A program made the position numbers and the translations under genes. The notes beneath the pieces are model-generated. The model was not told the DNA's origin and ran no database searches. It saw nothing but the letters and a program-made list of their open reading frames with translations. From Breoghania sp963678585 (lineage in GTDB: Bacteria; Pseudomonadota; Alphaproteobacteria; Rhizobiales; Stappiaceae), in contig CAXXGA010000002.1 of the NCBI GenBank assembly GCA_963678585.2, forward strand, positions 2,790,001 to 2,854,000: 64,000 nt of DNA, read 5' to 3'. Below are positions 8,475 to 17,862 of the stretch, one piece after another (the first letter of the stretch is position 1; every line of letters starts with the position of its first letter).

Positions 8475-9065
8475 TCATGACGGGACCTGCCCGGCGCTTG
8501 CAGCGCCCGAAACCGACGAGACATGCCCGTTCAGGATTTCGACGACGATATCTGCTTCGGACGCGATGAGACCGCCGCAGATCTTTATGGTTTTGCCGCC
8601 GTAGGAAAACGCTACCGTCTCGACAGGCCCGCCCAGAAAGGGCGGCGGATAGAGAGCCCCGGACGCCGGAGCCGTCTCCAGACGGTGGACATCGCTCATT
8701 CGGCGCAAATCGTAGGCCTTGCGAGACTGGAACCCCGACACCCCGACCGTCCGGATTAATGTCCCGTTCCCGACCTCCACACTTTCTCTCCCGGTCAGGA
8801 ACCAATAAATAAAACTGAGGCACAATCCCATCGTGGAGAGAAGGCTAGCTAGTAATAAATAAAATTTGCCGTCACTGTCGCCCCAAACTTCTGAATCAAC
8901 GATACCGGAAAATCCCGCTATAATCATGGTAGCAAGAATTATGGAAATTCCGATGAAGGATTCGAGATTATAACGTTTCCTACGCGGAATGATATTGATC
9001 ACGACGCCGTCTTCAGACTTCGAAATGGAAAATTCTTCTGAACCCGGGATATTCTTTTCCGTCAT
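8475..9065 (-). CDS. Small membrane protein of unknown function (AT-rich gene)
   Basis: 196 residues from the ATG at 9065, one base after the stop of the upstream ATPase gene, so translation is probably coupled. The N-terminal 30 residues are polar; two membrane spans follow ('FIGISIILATMIIAGFSGIV' and 'LLASLLSTMGLCLSFIYWFL'), then a soluble domain with 'YDLRRMSDVHRL' and a basic 'YGGKTIKICGGLIA' strand. The layout resembles small membrane-anchored PH-like domain proteins, but I do not recognise a family. About 8760-9060 is clearly more AT-rich than its neighbours, with codons unlike the rest of the window, which suggests later acquisition. Confidence 0.6.
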   Translation of the reverse strand: MTEKNIPGSEEFSISKSEDGVVINIIPRRKRYNLESFIGISIILATMIIAGFSGIVDSEVWGDSDGKFYLLLASLLSTMGLCLSFIYWFLTGRESVEVGNGTLIRTVGVSGFQSRKAYDLRRMSDVHRLETAPASGALYPPPFLGGPVETVAFSYGGKTIKICGGLIASEADIVVEILNGHVSSVSGAASAGQVPS

Positions 9066-9066
9066 C

Positions 9067-9924
9067 TCAATCCTCATAGGAATGCCCCGCCCGCAAGCCT
9101 TCCCTGACCCGGTGCGCAATCTCCAGGAACTTCGGCGTCTCGCGAATGTCGAGGTCGCGGTCGCGCGGCAGGTCGCTTTCGATGATATCGTAGATGCGGC
9201 CCGGACGCGGACTCATCACCACGATCTTGGTGGACAGAAACACCGCTTCCGGGATCGAGTGCGTGACGAAGACCACCGTCTTTTCCGTCTTCGCCCAGAG
9301 CCTCAGAAGCTGCTCGTTCAGGTGATCGCGCACGATCTCGTCCAGCGCGCCGAAGGGCTCGTCCATGAGCAGAAGCTCCGGATCGAAGGCAAGCGCGCGC
9401 GCGATGGAGGCGCGCTGCTGCATGCCGCCGGAAAGCTGCCAGGGGAACTTGCGCTCGAAACCGGCGAGGTTCACCAGCTCAAGGTTCTTCTCGATGCGCT
9501 TTTTCTGCTCCGCCTTGGTGAAGCCCATGATTTCCAGCGGCAGCGCGATGTTGCCCGCAATCGTGCGCCAGGGATAAAGCCCCGCCGCCTGAAAGACATA
9601 GCCGTAGGAGCGGTCGAGCCGCGCCTGTTCCGGCGACCCGCCATTGACCGTGATCTTGCCCGACGTCGGCTGTTCCAGATCGGCGATGACGCGCAAAAGC
9701 GTGGTCTTGCCGCAACCGGACGGGCCGATGAAGGAAACGAACTCGCCCCGCTTCACTTCCAGATCGATGTCGGAAAGCGCATGCACCGGCGCATCGGCCG
9801 CCGGAAAGATCAGGCTCAGATTCTGCGCATGGATGACGGAGGCGCGCGATGCGCTCTTTGCGCCCGTATTCGCCTCACTCCCTGCCTTATCCTTGGCCAG
9901 ATCCCCGGCCGCTTTCCGGGCCAT
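9067..9924 (-). CDS. ABC transporter ATP-binding protein (NMT1/SsuB/TauB type)
   Basis: 285 residues from the ATG at 9924 (GAGG 5-6 bases upstream); a GTG at 9945 with GGAAG 7 bases upstream is an equally good start. It has all ABC motifs: Walker A 'GPSGCGKTTLL', Q-loop 'YVFQAAGLYPW', signature 'LSGGMQQRASIARAL', Walker B 'LLLMDEPFGALDE', and the H-loop 'VVFVTHSIPEAVFLS'. The sequence is of the nitrate/sulfonate/taurine group, which matches the NMT1-type binding protein and permeases at 4707-7786. The frame stays open further upstream to 10191, but that part translates the palindromic repeat and is not gene. Confidence 0.92.
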   Translation of the reverse strand: MARKAAGDLAKDKAGSEANTGAKSASRASVIHAQNLSLIFPAADAPVHALSDIDLEVKRGEFVSFIGPSGCGKTTLLRVIADLEQPTSGKITVNGGSPEQARLDRSYGYVFQAAGLYPWRTIAGNIALPLEIMGFTKAEQKKRIEKNLELVNLAGFERKFPWQLSGGMQQRASIARALAFDPELLLMDEPFGALDEIVRDHLNEQLLRLWAKTEKTVVFVTHSIPEAVFLSTKIVVMSPRPGRIYDIIESDLPRDRDLDIRETPKFLEIAHRVREGLRAGHSYED

Positions 9925-10008
9925 GGTAGCCTCACTGGTCGTCACGTCGTTTCTTCCCCATTTCATTGACGCCCGGGATACCCCTGAAAACGCCTCCCGA
10001 ACCTGCCG

Positions 10009-10272
10009 CCCATCCTTCGAGACGGCCCTTTGGGCCTCCTCAGGATGACGTTGAGGGTGTGGCTCACGCCCTCCCGAAGTCATGTTCCGAGACGCCCCGC
10101 AGGCCGCCTCGCTATGTCGGCCCCGAAGCCCCCATGTCACTCTTCGCAATGGCGCTGTCAGGCCGTCTGTATCCCCGTTCCGCCGATTCACGCAACGGCA
10201 TCCTGGTTAAAACTGACGATCCCCTCCCAAACGTCATCCTGAGGAGGTCCAAGGGCCGTCTCGAAGGATGGG
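10009..10272. repeat. Paired palindromic repeat, family A (GTCATCCTGAGGAG type), long-spacer copy
   Basis: The left arm 10009-10051 (GCCCATCCTTCGAGACGG...CCTCAGGATGACGTT) and right arm 10229-10272 (AACGTCATCCTGAGGAGG...TCTCGAAGGATGGGC) are inverted copies differing by one substitution and one indel in the inner stem. Spacer is ~177 bp with no recognisable gene. It lies between the ATPase gene and a small membrane-protein gene. Confidence 0.88.
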
Positions 10273-10294
10273 CCGCACGCATAAGACCCCGCGC

Positions 10295-10843
10295 TCAACT
10301 GTCCTGCCCCTCGCCCGCTCCCTCGCGATGCTTGCAAATTCGTTGCCAAAACGAGAGCGTTGCCGGATGGACCGCCAGCGCCCAGTAGACGAGATTGGCC
10401 GGAACGAAGATCACCGACAGCGCCGCCGATATGATTGCGAGAACGGGAAGATCGTCCAGAACTCCCGTTCCCGCGCTCGAAAGTGCAACGCCGCCGAAGA
10501 CCGTGGCCGCAACCGCATAAGCGACGCCGGCAAGCGCGAATACGATCCAGCCCCGCCACCCCCGCGCGAGCAGAAACTTCGTGCCCGGGACGACGAAAAC
10601 CCAGCCGAGCCCCGCCAGCACTGCGAAAAGCTCGAGAAATTTCGCCATCCCCATCGGCGAGAACAACTGCACCGGACCGAACCGTTCAAACGAGAGCATC
10701 CTGTAGATGACGAAGGTCAGCGCACAGGCGATCAGGAAAACCGCAAACAGGTAGGCAAACACATGCCGCGCGGCTGAGCAGGGCGGGTCCAGCTCCGGGC
10801 TTCTGGGTTTTACGCCCTCCGCTTCACCGCGCTCCGCCCGCAA
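10295..10843 (-). CDS. Four-span membrane protein of unknown function
   Basis: 182 residues. Four hydrophobic segments are visible: 'YLFAVFLIACALTFVIY', 'FLELFAVLAGLGWVFVV', 'WIVFALAGVAYAVAATVFGG' and 'LPVLAIISAALSVIFVPANL'. Both ends are polar. It starts 4 bases after the dihydropyrimidinase stop, so it is probably co-transcribed. I recognise no family. A link to pyrimidine catabolism rests on position only. Confidence 0.65.
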   Translation of the reverse strand: MRAERGEAEGVKPRSPELDPPCSAARHVFAYLFAVFLIACALTFVIYRMLSFERFGPVQLFSPMGMAKFLELFAVLAGLGWVFVVPGTKFLLARGWRGWIVFALAGVAYAVAATVFGGVALSSAGTGVLDDLPVLAIISAALSVIFVPANLVYWALAVHPATLSFWQRICKHREGAGEGQDS

Positions 10844-10847
10844 GCGT

Positions 10848-12305
10848 CTACACCCCGCTTGCCGGAATGCCGGTGCGTTCCACCTTGCGCGGCGAGGTCA
10901 GGCCCTTCCACTGCGACAGCGCCTTGTTGACCGCCTGAAACGGCTCGCGCTTGACGAACTTGCCGTGGCCTTCCTGCGTCCTGATCTCGCCGTCCATGAT
11001 GGCGACATGGCCGCGGGTCAGCGTGTAGCGCGGCAGGCCCTTCACCTGCTTGCCCTCGAAGACGTTGTAATCGATGGCCGACTGCTGGGTCGTGGCGGAG
11101 ATGGTCTTTTCCTTCGCCGGATCCCACACCACCAGATCGGCATCGGCACCGACCAGCACCGCGCCCTTCTTCGGGTACATGTTCAGGATCTTGGCGATGT
11201 TGGTGGAGGTGACGGCCACGAATTCGTTCGGCGTCAGACGCCCCGTGCCCACGCCATAGGTCCACAGCATCGGCATACGGTCCTCGACACCGCCCGTGCC
11301 GTTCGGGATCTTGGTGAAATCGCCGACGCCATAGCGCTTCTGCTCCGTGGTGAAGGCGCAGTGGTCGGTCGCCACCACCTGAAGCGTGCCCGCCTGAAGC
11401 CCGGCCCACAGACTGTCCTGATGCTTCTTGTTGCGGAAGGGAGGCGACATCACGCGACGCGCGGAGTGATCCCAGTCGCCGCTCTGGTATTCGCTTTCAT
11501 CCAGCGTCAGGTGCTGGATCAGCGGCTCGCCGTAGCAGCGGATGCCGTTCTGCTTGGCCCGGCGGATCGCCTCATGCGACTGCTCGCAGGATGTGTGCAC
11601 GATATAGACCGGCACGCCCGCCATATCGGCGATCATGATGGCGCGGTTGGTGGCTTCGCCCTCCACTTCCGCGGGACGCGAATAGGCATGCGCCTCCGGG
11701 CCGTTGTTGCCTTCCGCCATCAGCTTGGCCTGAAGCTGCGCGACCACATCGCCGTTTTCCGCATGCACCATCGGCAGCGCGCCAAGCTCCGCGCAGCGCT
11801 GGAAGGAGGCGAACATCTCGTCGTCATCCACCATCAGCGCGCCCTTGTAGGCCATGAAGTGCTTGAAGGAGTTGATGCCCTTCTCGCGCACCACGGTCTC
11901 CATCTCGTTGAAGACCTGCTCGCCCCACCAGGTGATCGCCATGTGGAAGGAATAGTCGCAATTGGCGCGCGTGGACTTGTTGTCCCAGCGCTGGATCGCC
12001 TCAAGAAGCGACTGATCCGGGTTGGGCAGCGCGAAATCGACCACCATGGTGGTGCCGCCCGCAAGGCCTGCGCGCGTGCCGGTTTCGAAATCATCCGCCG
12101 AATAGGTGCCCATAAAGGGCATTTCCAGATGCGTGTGCGGATCGATACCGCCCGGCATCACGTAGCAGCCGGTCGCATCCAGCACCTCGTCGCCGGAAAG
12201 GTTCGGCCCGATCTCCACGATGGTGCCGTCCTCGATCTTCACGTCCGCTTCGTAGGTCAGATCCGCGGTGACGACCGTGCCGCCCTTGATGACTTTCGAT
12301 GCCAT
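10848..12305 (-). CDS. hydA: Dihydropyrimidinase (D-hydantoinase family)
   Basis: 485 residues, the normal length. It hydrolyses 5,6-dihydrouracil or dihydrothymine to the N-carbamoyl-beta-amino acid, the second step of reductive pyrimidine breakdown. Metal-site residues are present: His57 and His59 in 'GGIDPHTHLEM', the Lys expected to be carbamylated in 'HFMAYKG' (Lys154), His181 in 'VHAENGD', His237 in 'IVHTSC', and Asp314 in 'VATDHCAFTT'. An AGAGGAAC ribosome site precedes the ATG. PreTA supplies its substrate and the hydrolase at 13924 uses its product. Confidence 0.96.
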   Translation of the reverse strand: MASKVIKGGTVVTADLTYEADVKIEDGTIVEIGPNLSGDEVLDATGCYVMPGGIDPHTHLEMPFMGTYSADDFETGTRAGLAGGTTMVVDFALPNPDQSLLEAIQRWDNKSTRANCDYSFHMAITWWGEQVFNEMETVVREKGINSFKHFMAYKGALMVDDDEMFASFQRCAELGALPMVHAENGDVVAQLQAKLMAEGNNGPEAHAYSRPAEVEGEATNRAIMIADMAGVPVYIVHTSCEQSHEAIRRAKQNGIRCYGEPLIQHLTLDESEYQSGDWDHSARRVMSPPFRNKKHQDSLWAGLQAGTLQVVATDHCAFTTEQKRYGVGDFTKIPNGTGGVEDRMPMLWTYGVGTGRLTPNEFVAVTSTNIAKILNMYPKKGAVLVGADADLVVWDPAKEKTISATTQQSAIDYNVFEGKQVKGLPRYTLTRGHVAIMDGEIRTQEGHGKFVKREPFQAVNKALSQWKGLTSPRKVERTGIPASGV

Positions 12306-12361
12306 GATGTTGTTCCTCTGGTGATGCCGTGCCCGGACCGGTCTTTTTGTGTTCTCGGTTC

Positions 12362-12847
12362 TCAGGCGGTCAGTTGTTTCGTCATGAACAGGCTGTAGGG
12401 GTTCGCCTCATAAGGGGGAAACGGCCCGCACTCGGCATATCCGAGCGAGCCGTAAAGCCCGACGGCCTCGGTATTGAGCGGCCCGGTTTCCAGATCGATG
12501 CGCAAGACACCCCGCGCACGGGCCATGTCTTCCAGATAGGCCACGACCTTGCGCGCGACGCTCTTTCCGCGCCCCTCCTCGCGCACGAACAGCCGCTTCA
12601 GTTCAGCCGAAGCGTCTTCGTTCCATTTTAGCGCTGCACAGCCGATGGCCGAGCCCGCCTCGCGCACCACGGCGAACGAGACGTCGTCGCCCGTCAGCCC
12701 CTCGATATCCGTGCCGAAATGCCCCTCTGCCGGATAGCGCGCCAGCGAATAGGCATCGGACAGCTCGATCAGTTCGACGATCTCGGGCTGATCCGGTGTC
12801 TCGATGGCGATGGACAGAGCGGGGGCTTCCACGGCAGGCGATGTCAT
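12362..12847 (-). CDS. GNAT-family N-acetyltransferase
   Basis: 161 residues from the ATG at 12847, 5 bases after the LysE stop, so the two are probably translated together. GNAT signature: 'GCAALKWNEDASAELKRLFV', then the acetyl-CoA loop 'REEGRGKSVARKVVAYLE', and 'LRIDLETGPLNTEAVGLYGSLGY'. These enzymes transfer acetyl from acetyl-CoA to an amine. A substrate in this locus, such as beta-alanine or another small amine, is possible but not shown. The gap to dihydropyrimidinase is 56 bases. Confidence 0.85.
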   Translation of the reverse strand: MTSPAVEAPALSIAIETPDQPEIVELIELSDAYSLARYPAEGHFGTDIEGLTGDDVSFAVVREAGSAIGCAALKWNEDASAELKRLFVREEGRGKSVARKVVAYLEDMARARGVLRIDLETGPLNTEAVGLYGSLGYAECGPFPPYEANPYSLFMTKQLTA

Positions 12848-12852
12848 CGGTC

Positions 12853-13485
12853 TCAGGCCCTCATCGTCGCGAGTTTCAGGCCGAAGCCGATGAAGACGGC
12901 CCCTGTCGCGGCCTTGATGAAACGCTGGAACCGGCCCGAGCGCGCAGCCGCGGCAAGGCGCGCAAACAGCAGCACCATGGCGGCAAACCACACGAAATTG
13001 ATAACCGAATGGATGACGACGAGCGTGAAGGTGTTGGCGGCCGTCGCCATTTCCGGCGGCAGGAACTGCGGGAAGGCCGCGAGATAGAACATCGAGACCT
13101 TCGGGTTCAGCGCATTGGTGAGGAAGCCCTCACCAAAGGCCACGAGAAGCGTGCGCCTGCGCCGGGCGGGACGGGCCGCTACCGGCAGCGTGTTTCCGCG
13201 CCAGGCCTGCCTCAGCGACTTGAAGCCGATCCAGCAGAGATAGGCCGCGCCAACCATCTTCACGACGAAGAACAGGTCCGCGGACCGCACCAGCAGAACG
13301 GAAAGACCGAAGACCACCAGCGCCCCATGCAGATAGAAGGCTGCGACGAAGCCCATGATATTGGCGAAGCCTGCCGCCTTGCCGGAGGTCGGCACGGTGC
13401 GCGCGATCAGCACGCCATTCGGCCCGGGCGATGCCACAAGCAGCGACGCCATGACGGCGAAGGACAGGATTGTCGTCAGATCCAT
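12853..13485 (-). CDS. LysE/RhtB-family amino-acid exporter
   Basis: 210 residues with about six predicted spans. 'ASPGPNGVLIARTVPTSGKAAG' is the typical N-terminal LysE/RhtB motif, and 'GAAYLCWIGFKSLRQAWRG' is the conserved mid-region. Such proteins export amino acids or related compounds. In a pyrimidine-degradation locus, export of excess beta-alanine or a similar product is plausible (inference). It ends 5 bases before the GNAT gene. Confidence 0.88.
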   Translation of the reverse strand: MDLTTILSFAVMASLLVASPGPNGVLIARTVPTSGKAAGFANIMGFVAAFYLHGALVVFGLSVLLVRSADLFFVVKMVGAAYLCWIGFKSLRQAWRGNTLPVAARPARRRRTLLVAFGEGFLTNALNPKVSMFYLAAFPQFLPPEMATAANTFTLVVIHSVINFVWFAAMVLLFARLAAAARSGRFQRFIKAATGAVFIGFGLKLATMRA

Positions 13486-13566
13486 CGCTTACCTCCCTTG
13501 CGGCCCCCTGCCACCATATTCGCCGGACGTGGCGAACTCATCTCAATCCGGATCTCCGCCGCAAAT

Positions 13567-13615
13567 CACCTCTCCCAGGGGGAGAGGTCGAACCGAAGGT
13601 TCGGGTGAGGGGTGT
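13567..13615. repeat. Single arm of palindromic repeat family E
   Basis: Reads CACCTCTCCC then GGGGGAGAGG, an inner hairpin CGAACC gaa GGTTCG, and GGTGAGGGGTG. It matches the arms at 7866-7979 in its outer parts; no inverted partner is seen nearby. Confidence 0.75.
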
Positions 13616-13709
13616 CAAACCCTCGGCGCCCGCGTCACGCTCCACCTGTCATTCCCGAGAAGGTGAGGATCCAGCAACCGCCGGACCAACGACCCCCGCC
13701 GCGATCCTT

Positions 13710-13867
13710 CCACCCGTCATCCCCGACTTGATCGGGGATCCAATGCCCTGCCCTCACAGGAAGACGCATCGCAGCCCTCGATTTCGCGCAAGCCCCGAGC
13801 GCCCTCTCTCCCGTCGACACCCGCCGAGATGCCAATGGATCCCCGATCAAGTCGGGGATGACGGGTG
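13710..13867. repeat. Paired palindromic repeat, family D (GTCATCCCCGACTTGATCGGGGA type)
   Basis: The left arm 13710-13743 and right arm 13834-13867 are reverse complements apart from about one base at the inner end. Each arm is a short palindrome (ATCCCCGA cttga TCGGGGAT) bounded by GTCAT and ATCCA. Spacer is about 90 bp. The pair fills the gap between the LysE and carbamoylase genes. Confidence 0.9.
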
Positions 13868-13923
13868 GAGAGATCACACCGAAATCAGGCAATCCAAGCG
13901 CAATTCACGCCCGGCCGCCTTCC

Positions 13924-15192
13924 TCACCCCACGATTTCCGCTGTCTCCACCACCGCGTGGAACAGAACGTCCGCGCCTGCCTTGGCCCAGTCCTTGGAAA
14001 TCTCTTCCGCCTCGTTGTGCGAAAGGCCGTCCACGCAGGGGCACATGACCATGGAGGTGGGGGCAAGCCGGTTGATCCAGCAGGCATCGTGCCCCGCGCC
14101 CGACACGATATCGCGGTGGGAATAGCCGAGCCGCTCCGCCGCATCGCGCACCGCCTTCACGCAAGCCGGGTCGAAGGTCACCGGATCGAAATGACCGGCC
14201 ACCTCGATCTCGATGCCGAGGCCGAGTTCTTCCGCGATTTTCGGAGCTTCCGCCTCGAACCGCGCCTTCATGCCGTCGAGCGTCGCCTGATCGGGCGAGC
14301 GGAAATCGACCGTGAAGACCACCTTGCCCGGAATGACATTGCGCGAGTTGGGATAGAAATCGCAGTGACCGATGGCCCCCACCGCATCCGGCTGGTGGCT
14401 CATGGCGATCTCGTGGACAAGCTCCGTCATCCGCGCCGCGCCAAGGCCCGCATTGCGGCGCATCGGCATCGGGGTGGACCCGGTGTGGCTGTCCTTGCCC
14501 GTCACCGTGACCTGCAGCCACCACAGCCCCTGCCCGTGGGTGACGACGCCGATATCCTTGCCCTCGATCTCAAGGATTGGCCCCTGCTCGATGTGAAGCT
14601 CGAAGAACGCCTTGATGTTGTCCTTGCGCGCGCCGACGGGCTCCTCGCCCTCCCAGCCGATGCGCTTCAGCTCGTCGCCGAATTTCAGGCCCTTGGCATC
14701 CTCGCGGTCCTTCGCCCACTCTTCCGTATGCATGCCCGCAAAAACGCCCGACGCCAGCATGGCCGGGGCGAAACGCGTGCCCTCCTCGTTCGTCCAGTTG
14801 GTGACGACGATGGGATGCTTGGTCTTGATGCCGAGATCGTTGAGCGAACGACAAACCTCCAGCGCGCCGAGCACGCCGAGGATGCCGTCATACTTGCCGC
14901 CGGTGGGCTGGGTATCGAGATGCGAGCCCACATAGACGGCGGGCAGGTCCGGCTCGGTGCCCGGACGCGTCATGAACATGTTGCCCATGCTGTCCACGCC
15001 CATGGTCATGCCGGCATCTTCGCACCATTTCTGGAAGAGCTTGCGGCCCTCGCTGTCCTCGTCGGTCAGCGTCTGGCGGTTGTTGCCGCCCGCCACACCC
15101 GGGCCGATCTTGGCCATTTCCATCAGGGTGTCCCACAGCCTGTCGCCGTTGATGCGCAGGTTCTCGCCCGGAGCCGCCGTGTTTGCCGCCAT
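13924..15192 (-). CDS. Zn-dependent N-carbamoyl-beta-alanine amidohydrolase (hydantoinase/carbamoylase family)
   Basis: 422 residues, M20 peptidase-like. Expected role: hydrolysis of N-carbamoyl-beta-alanine to beta-alanine, CO2 and ammonia, the third step of reductive pyrimidine breakdown. Metal-ligand motifs visible: 'VGSHLDTQPTGGKYDG' (His, Asp), 'TNWTNEEGTRFAP' (Glu pair), 'ELHIEQGPILE' (His), and the C-terminal 'SGAGHDA' and 'DGLSHNEAE' (His). Dimerisation-loop residues 'GNNRQTLT' are also typical. Allantoate amidohydrolases share this fold, so substrate choice rests on neighbours (dihydropyrimidinase, preTA, aminotransferase). Confidence 0.92.
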   Translation of the reverse strand: MAANTAAPGENLRINGDRLWDTLMEMAKIGPGVAGGNNRQTLTDEDSEGRKLFQKWCEDAGMTMGVDSMGNMFMTRPGTEPDLPAVYVGSHLDTQPTGGKYDGILGVLGALEVCRSLNDLGIKTKHPIVVTNWTNEEGTRFAPAMLASGVFAGMHTEEWAKDREDAKGLKFGDELKRIGWEGEEPVGARKDNIKAFFELHIEQGPILEIEGKDIGVVTHGQGLWWLQVTVTGKDSHTGSTPMPMRRNAGLGAARMTELVHEIAMSHQPDAVGAIGHCDFYPNSRNVIPGKVVFTVDFRSPDQATLDGMKARFEAEAPKIAEELGLGIEIEVAGHFDPVTFDPACVKAVRDAAERLGYSHRDIVSGAGHDACWINRLAPTSMVMCPCVDGLSHNEAEEISKDWAKAGADVLFHAVVETAEIVG

Positions 15193-15327
15193 TTCAGTTC
15201 CCCTTGGATCTGGCCATATGTCTGGAAGTCAGGCGCTTGTTTTTTGGTGCGCCTTTTTTGAAGTCTGTCGTGTCGCCACCCCGGCACTCTTGAACCGGGC
15301 CGGGATGGCGTTATTCGCCTTGAAGCG

Positions 15328-16647
<1,320 letters not shown>

Positions 16648-17134
16648 GATACCTCCGAAGGGCTACGCCTGCCGCTGCCCGGTCAGACGCGCACGAGAGC
16701 CAGGCTTCGCTGCGTCCGGCTGCACGCGACCCACAGGCGAAAATGCCCCAGCGTCACAAGAAGCCCGGCGCACGATGAAAGCCACAAAACCCTGCGAGAG
16801 GATCGTAGAATATCGCCCGCCTCACGTTGCGAAATCTGACCAATTGGTCAAGATAACGATAGGAGCCCCGCCCGAGGGCGGTCAAGGTCATTTTCTATCC
16901 ATGCCGACGCAAAAGCAATCAGGCGAAACTGTCCGGAAACCTTGATGTTCGGAAGAATAGCGCGTGAAAATTGGGCGTTTTTCACCCGTCTTTTCTGACG
17001 GGCCTGTAAAGGGGTGGAGCATGATGGCGAAAACGCGCTACGCAGGCGGCATGCGGCGCGCAGACGACGCGCGCTGAAAACGGCGAAAACGGAGGGTTTG
17101 GGCCGATGAAATCCTGTTGGGACACCGCAAGACC
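16648..17134. other. Divergent regulatory region between the aminotransferase gene and rutR
   Basis: No gene. It contains the RutR-type palindrome at 16837-16850 and a small CCCGTC/GACGGG hairpin at about 16987-17004, just before rutR. Promoters for both directions are expected here. Confidence 0.6.
16837..16850. promoter_or_regulatory. RutR-type operator, perfect palindrome
   Basis: TGACCAATTGGTCA is a perfect 14-bp palindrome fitting the known RutR consensus TTGACCANNTGGTCAA (the leftmost T is C here). It sits between divergent rutR and the aminotransferase gene, so it can control the leftward catabolic genes and rutR itself. Confidence 0.85.
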
Positions 17135-17791
17135 ATGACCGGCGAAGCAATCGATTCTTCGTCGCGGAATTCCGGCCCCGCGCGCAAGCAGACCCGTATC
17201 CAGACGGAGAACCGGGATCGCCTTCTGGAAGCTGCGCTGGACATGTTCTCCCGTTCCGGCTTCCGCGGCACAACGCTCGACCAGATCGCCCGTCAGGCGG
17301 GCATGTCGAAGTCGAACCTGCTTTATTATTATCCCTCCAAGTCCCAGATTTATAAGGCTGTTCTGGGTGAGATCCTGACCGAATGGCTCGCACCCCTGCG
17401 CGCCCTCGACGTCAACGGCGATCCGGCCGACGAGCTTGGCGGCTACATCTCGCGCAAGCTCCAGCACTCGGCGGAAAACCCCCGCGCCTCGCGCCTCTTC
17501 GCCAACGAGGTCCTCGAAGGCGCGCCGATGATGATGGAAGTGCTTCAGGGCCCCTTGCGCGATCTGGTGGACGCCAAGGTCCAGATCATCCGCACATGGA
17601 TCGAACAGGGAAGGCTGCGCGCGGTCGATCCCTACCACGTGATTTTCATGATCTGGGCGACCACCCAGCATTACGCGGATTTTGAGACCCAGATTCACGC
17701 GATCACCGGGCGCAGCATCGAGCAGCCCGATTTCCAGAGCGAGGCGGAAAAGACACTGAAGGCGATTTTCCTGAACGGGCTCATTCCCTGA
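17135..17791 (+). CDS. rutR: TetR-family regulator RutR (pyrimidine-responsive)
   Basis: 218 residues from the ATG at 17135; a TTG at 17117 would add six. The N-terminal helix-turn-helix is 'GTTLDQIARQAGMSKSNLLYYYPSK'. The C-terminal half has the RutR (YcdC-type) signature 'YHVIFMIWATTQHYADFETQ'. In E. coli RutR binds uracil or thymine and releases its operators, inducing pyrimidine use. Divergence from the catabolic genes and two matching operators in the window support the same role. Confidence 0.93.
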   Translation: MTGEAIDSSSRNSGPARKQTRIQTENRDRLLEAALDMFSRSGFRGTTLDQIARQAGMSKSNLLYYYPSKSQIYKAVLGEILTEWLAPLRALDVNGDPADELGGYISRKLQHSAENPRASRLFANEVLEGAPMMMEVLQGPLRDLVDAKVQIIRTWIEQGRLRAVDPYHVIFMIWATTQHYADFETQIHAITGRSIEQPDFQSEAEKTLKAIFLNGLIP

Positions 17792-17814
17792 GGCCCGTCC
17801 TCTGAGCAAATACG

Positions 17815-17838
17815 AAAAGGGGGCCCGAGAGGCCCCCT
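17815..17838 (-). terminator. Terminator between rutR and preA (bidirectional hairpin)
   Basis: GGGGGCC (17819-17825) and GGCCCCC (17831-17837) form a 7-bp stem. On the minus strand TTTTCG follows, serving preA, which ends at 17863. It may also end rutR, whose stop is 28 bases to the left. Confidence 0.7.
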
Positions 17839-17862
17839 GTCCTTGTCCAATGCTGCTCCGAC

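Noticed and set aside
7783..8823. 346-codon minus frame and a 230-codon plus frame over the repeat region
   Set aside because: They translate the palindromic repeats in both directions and share no family resemblance.
9925..10191. 89-residue N-terminal extension of the ABC ATPase
   Set aside because: Its translation follows the family-A repeat arm, and better starts with ribosome sites exist at 9945 and 9924.
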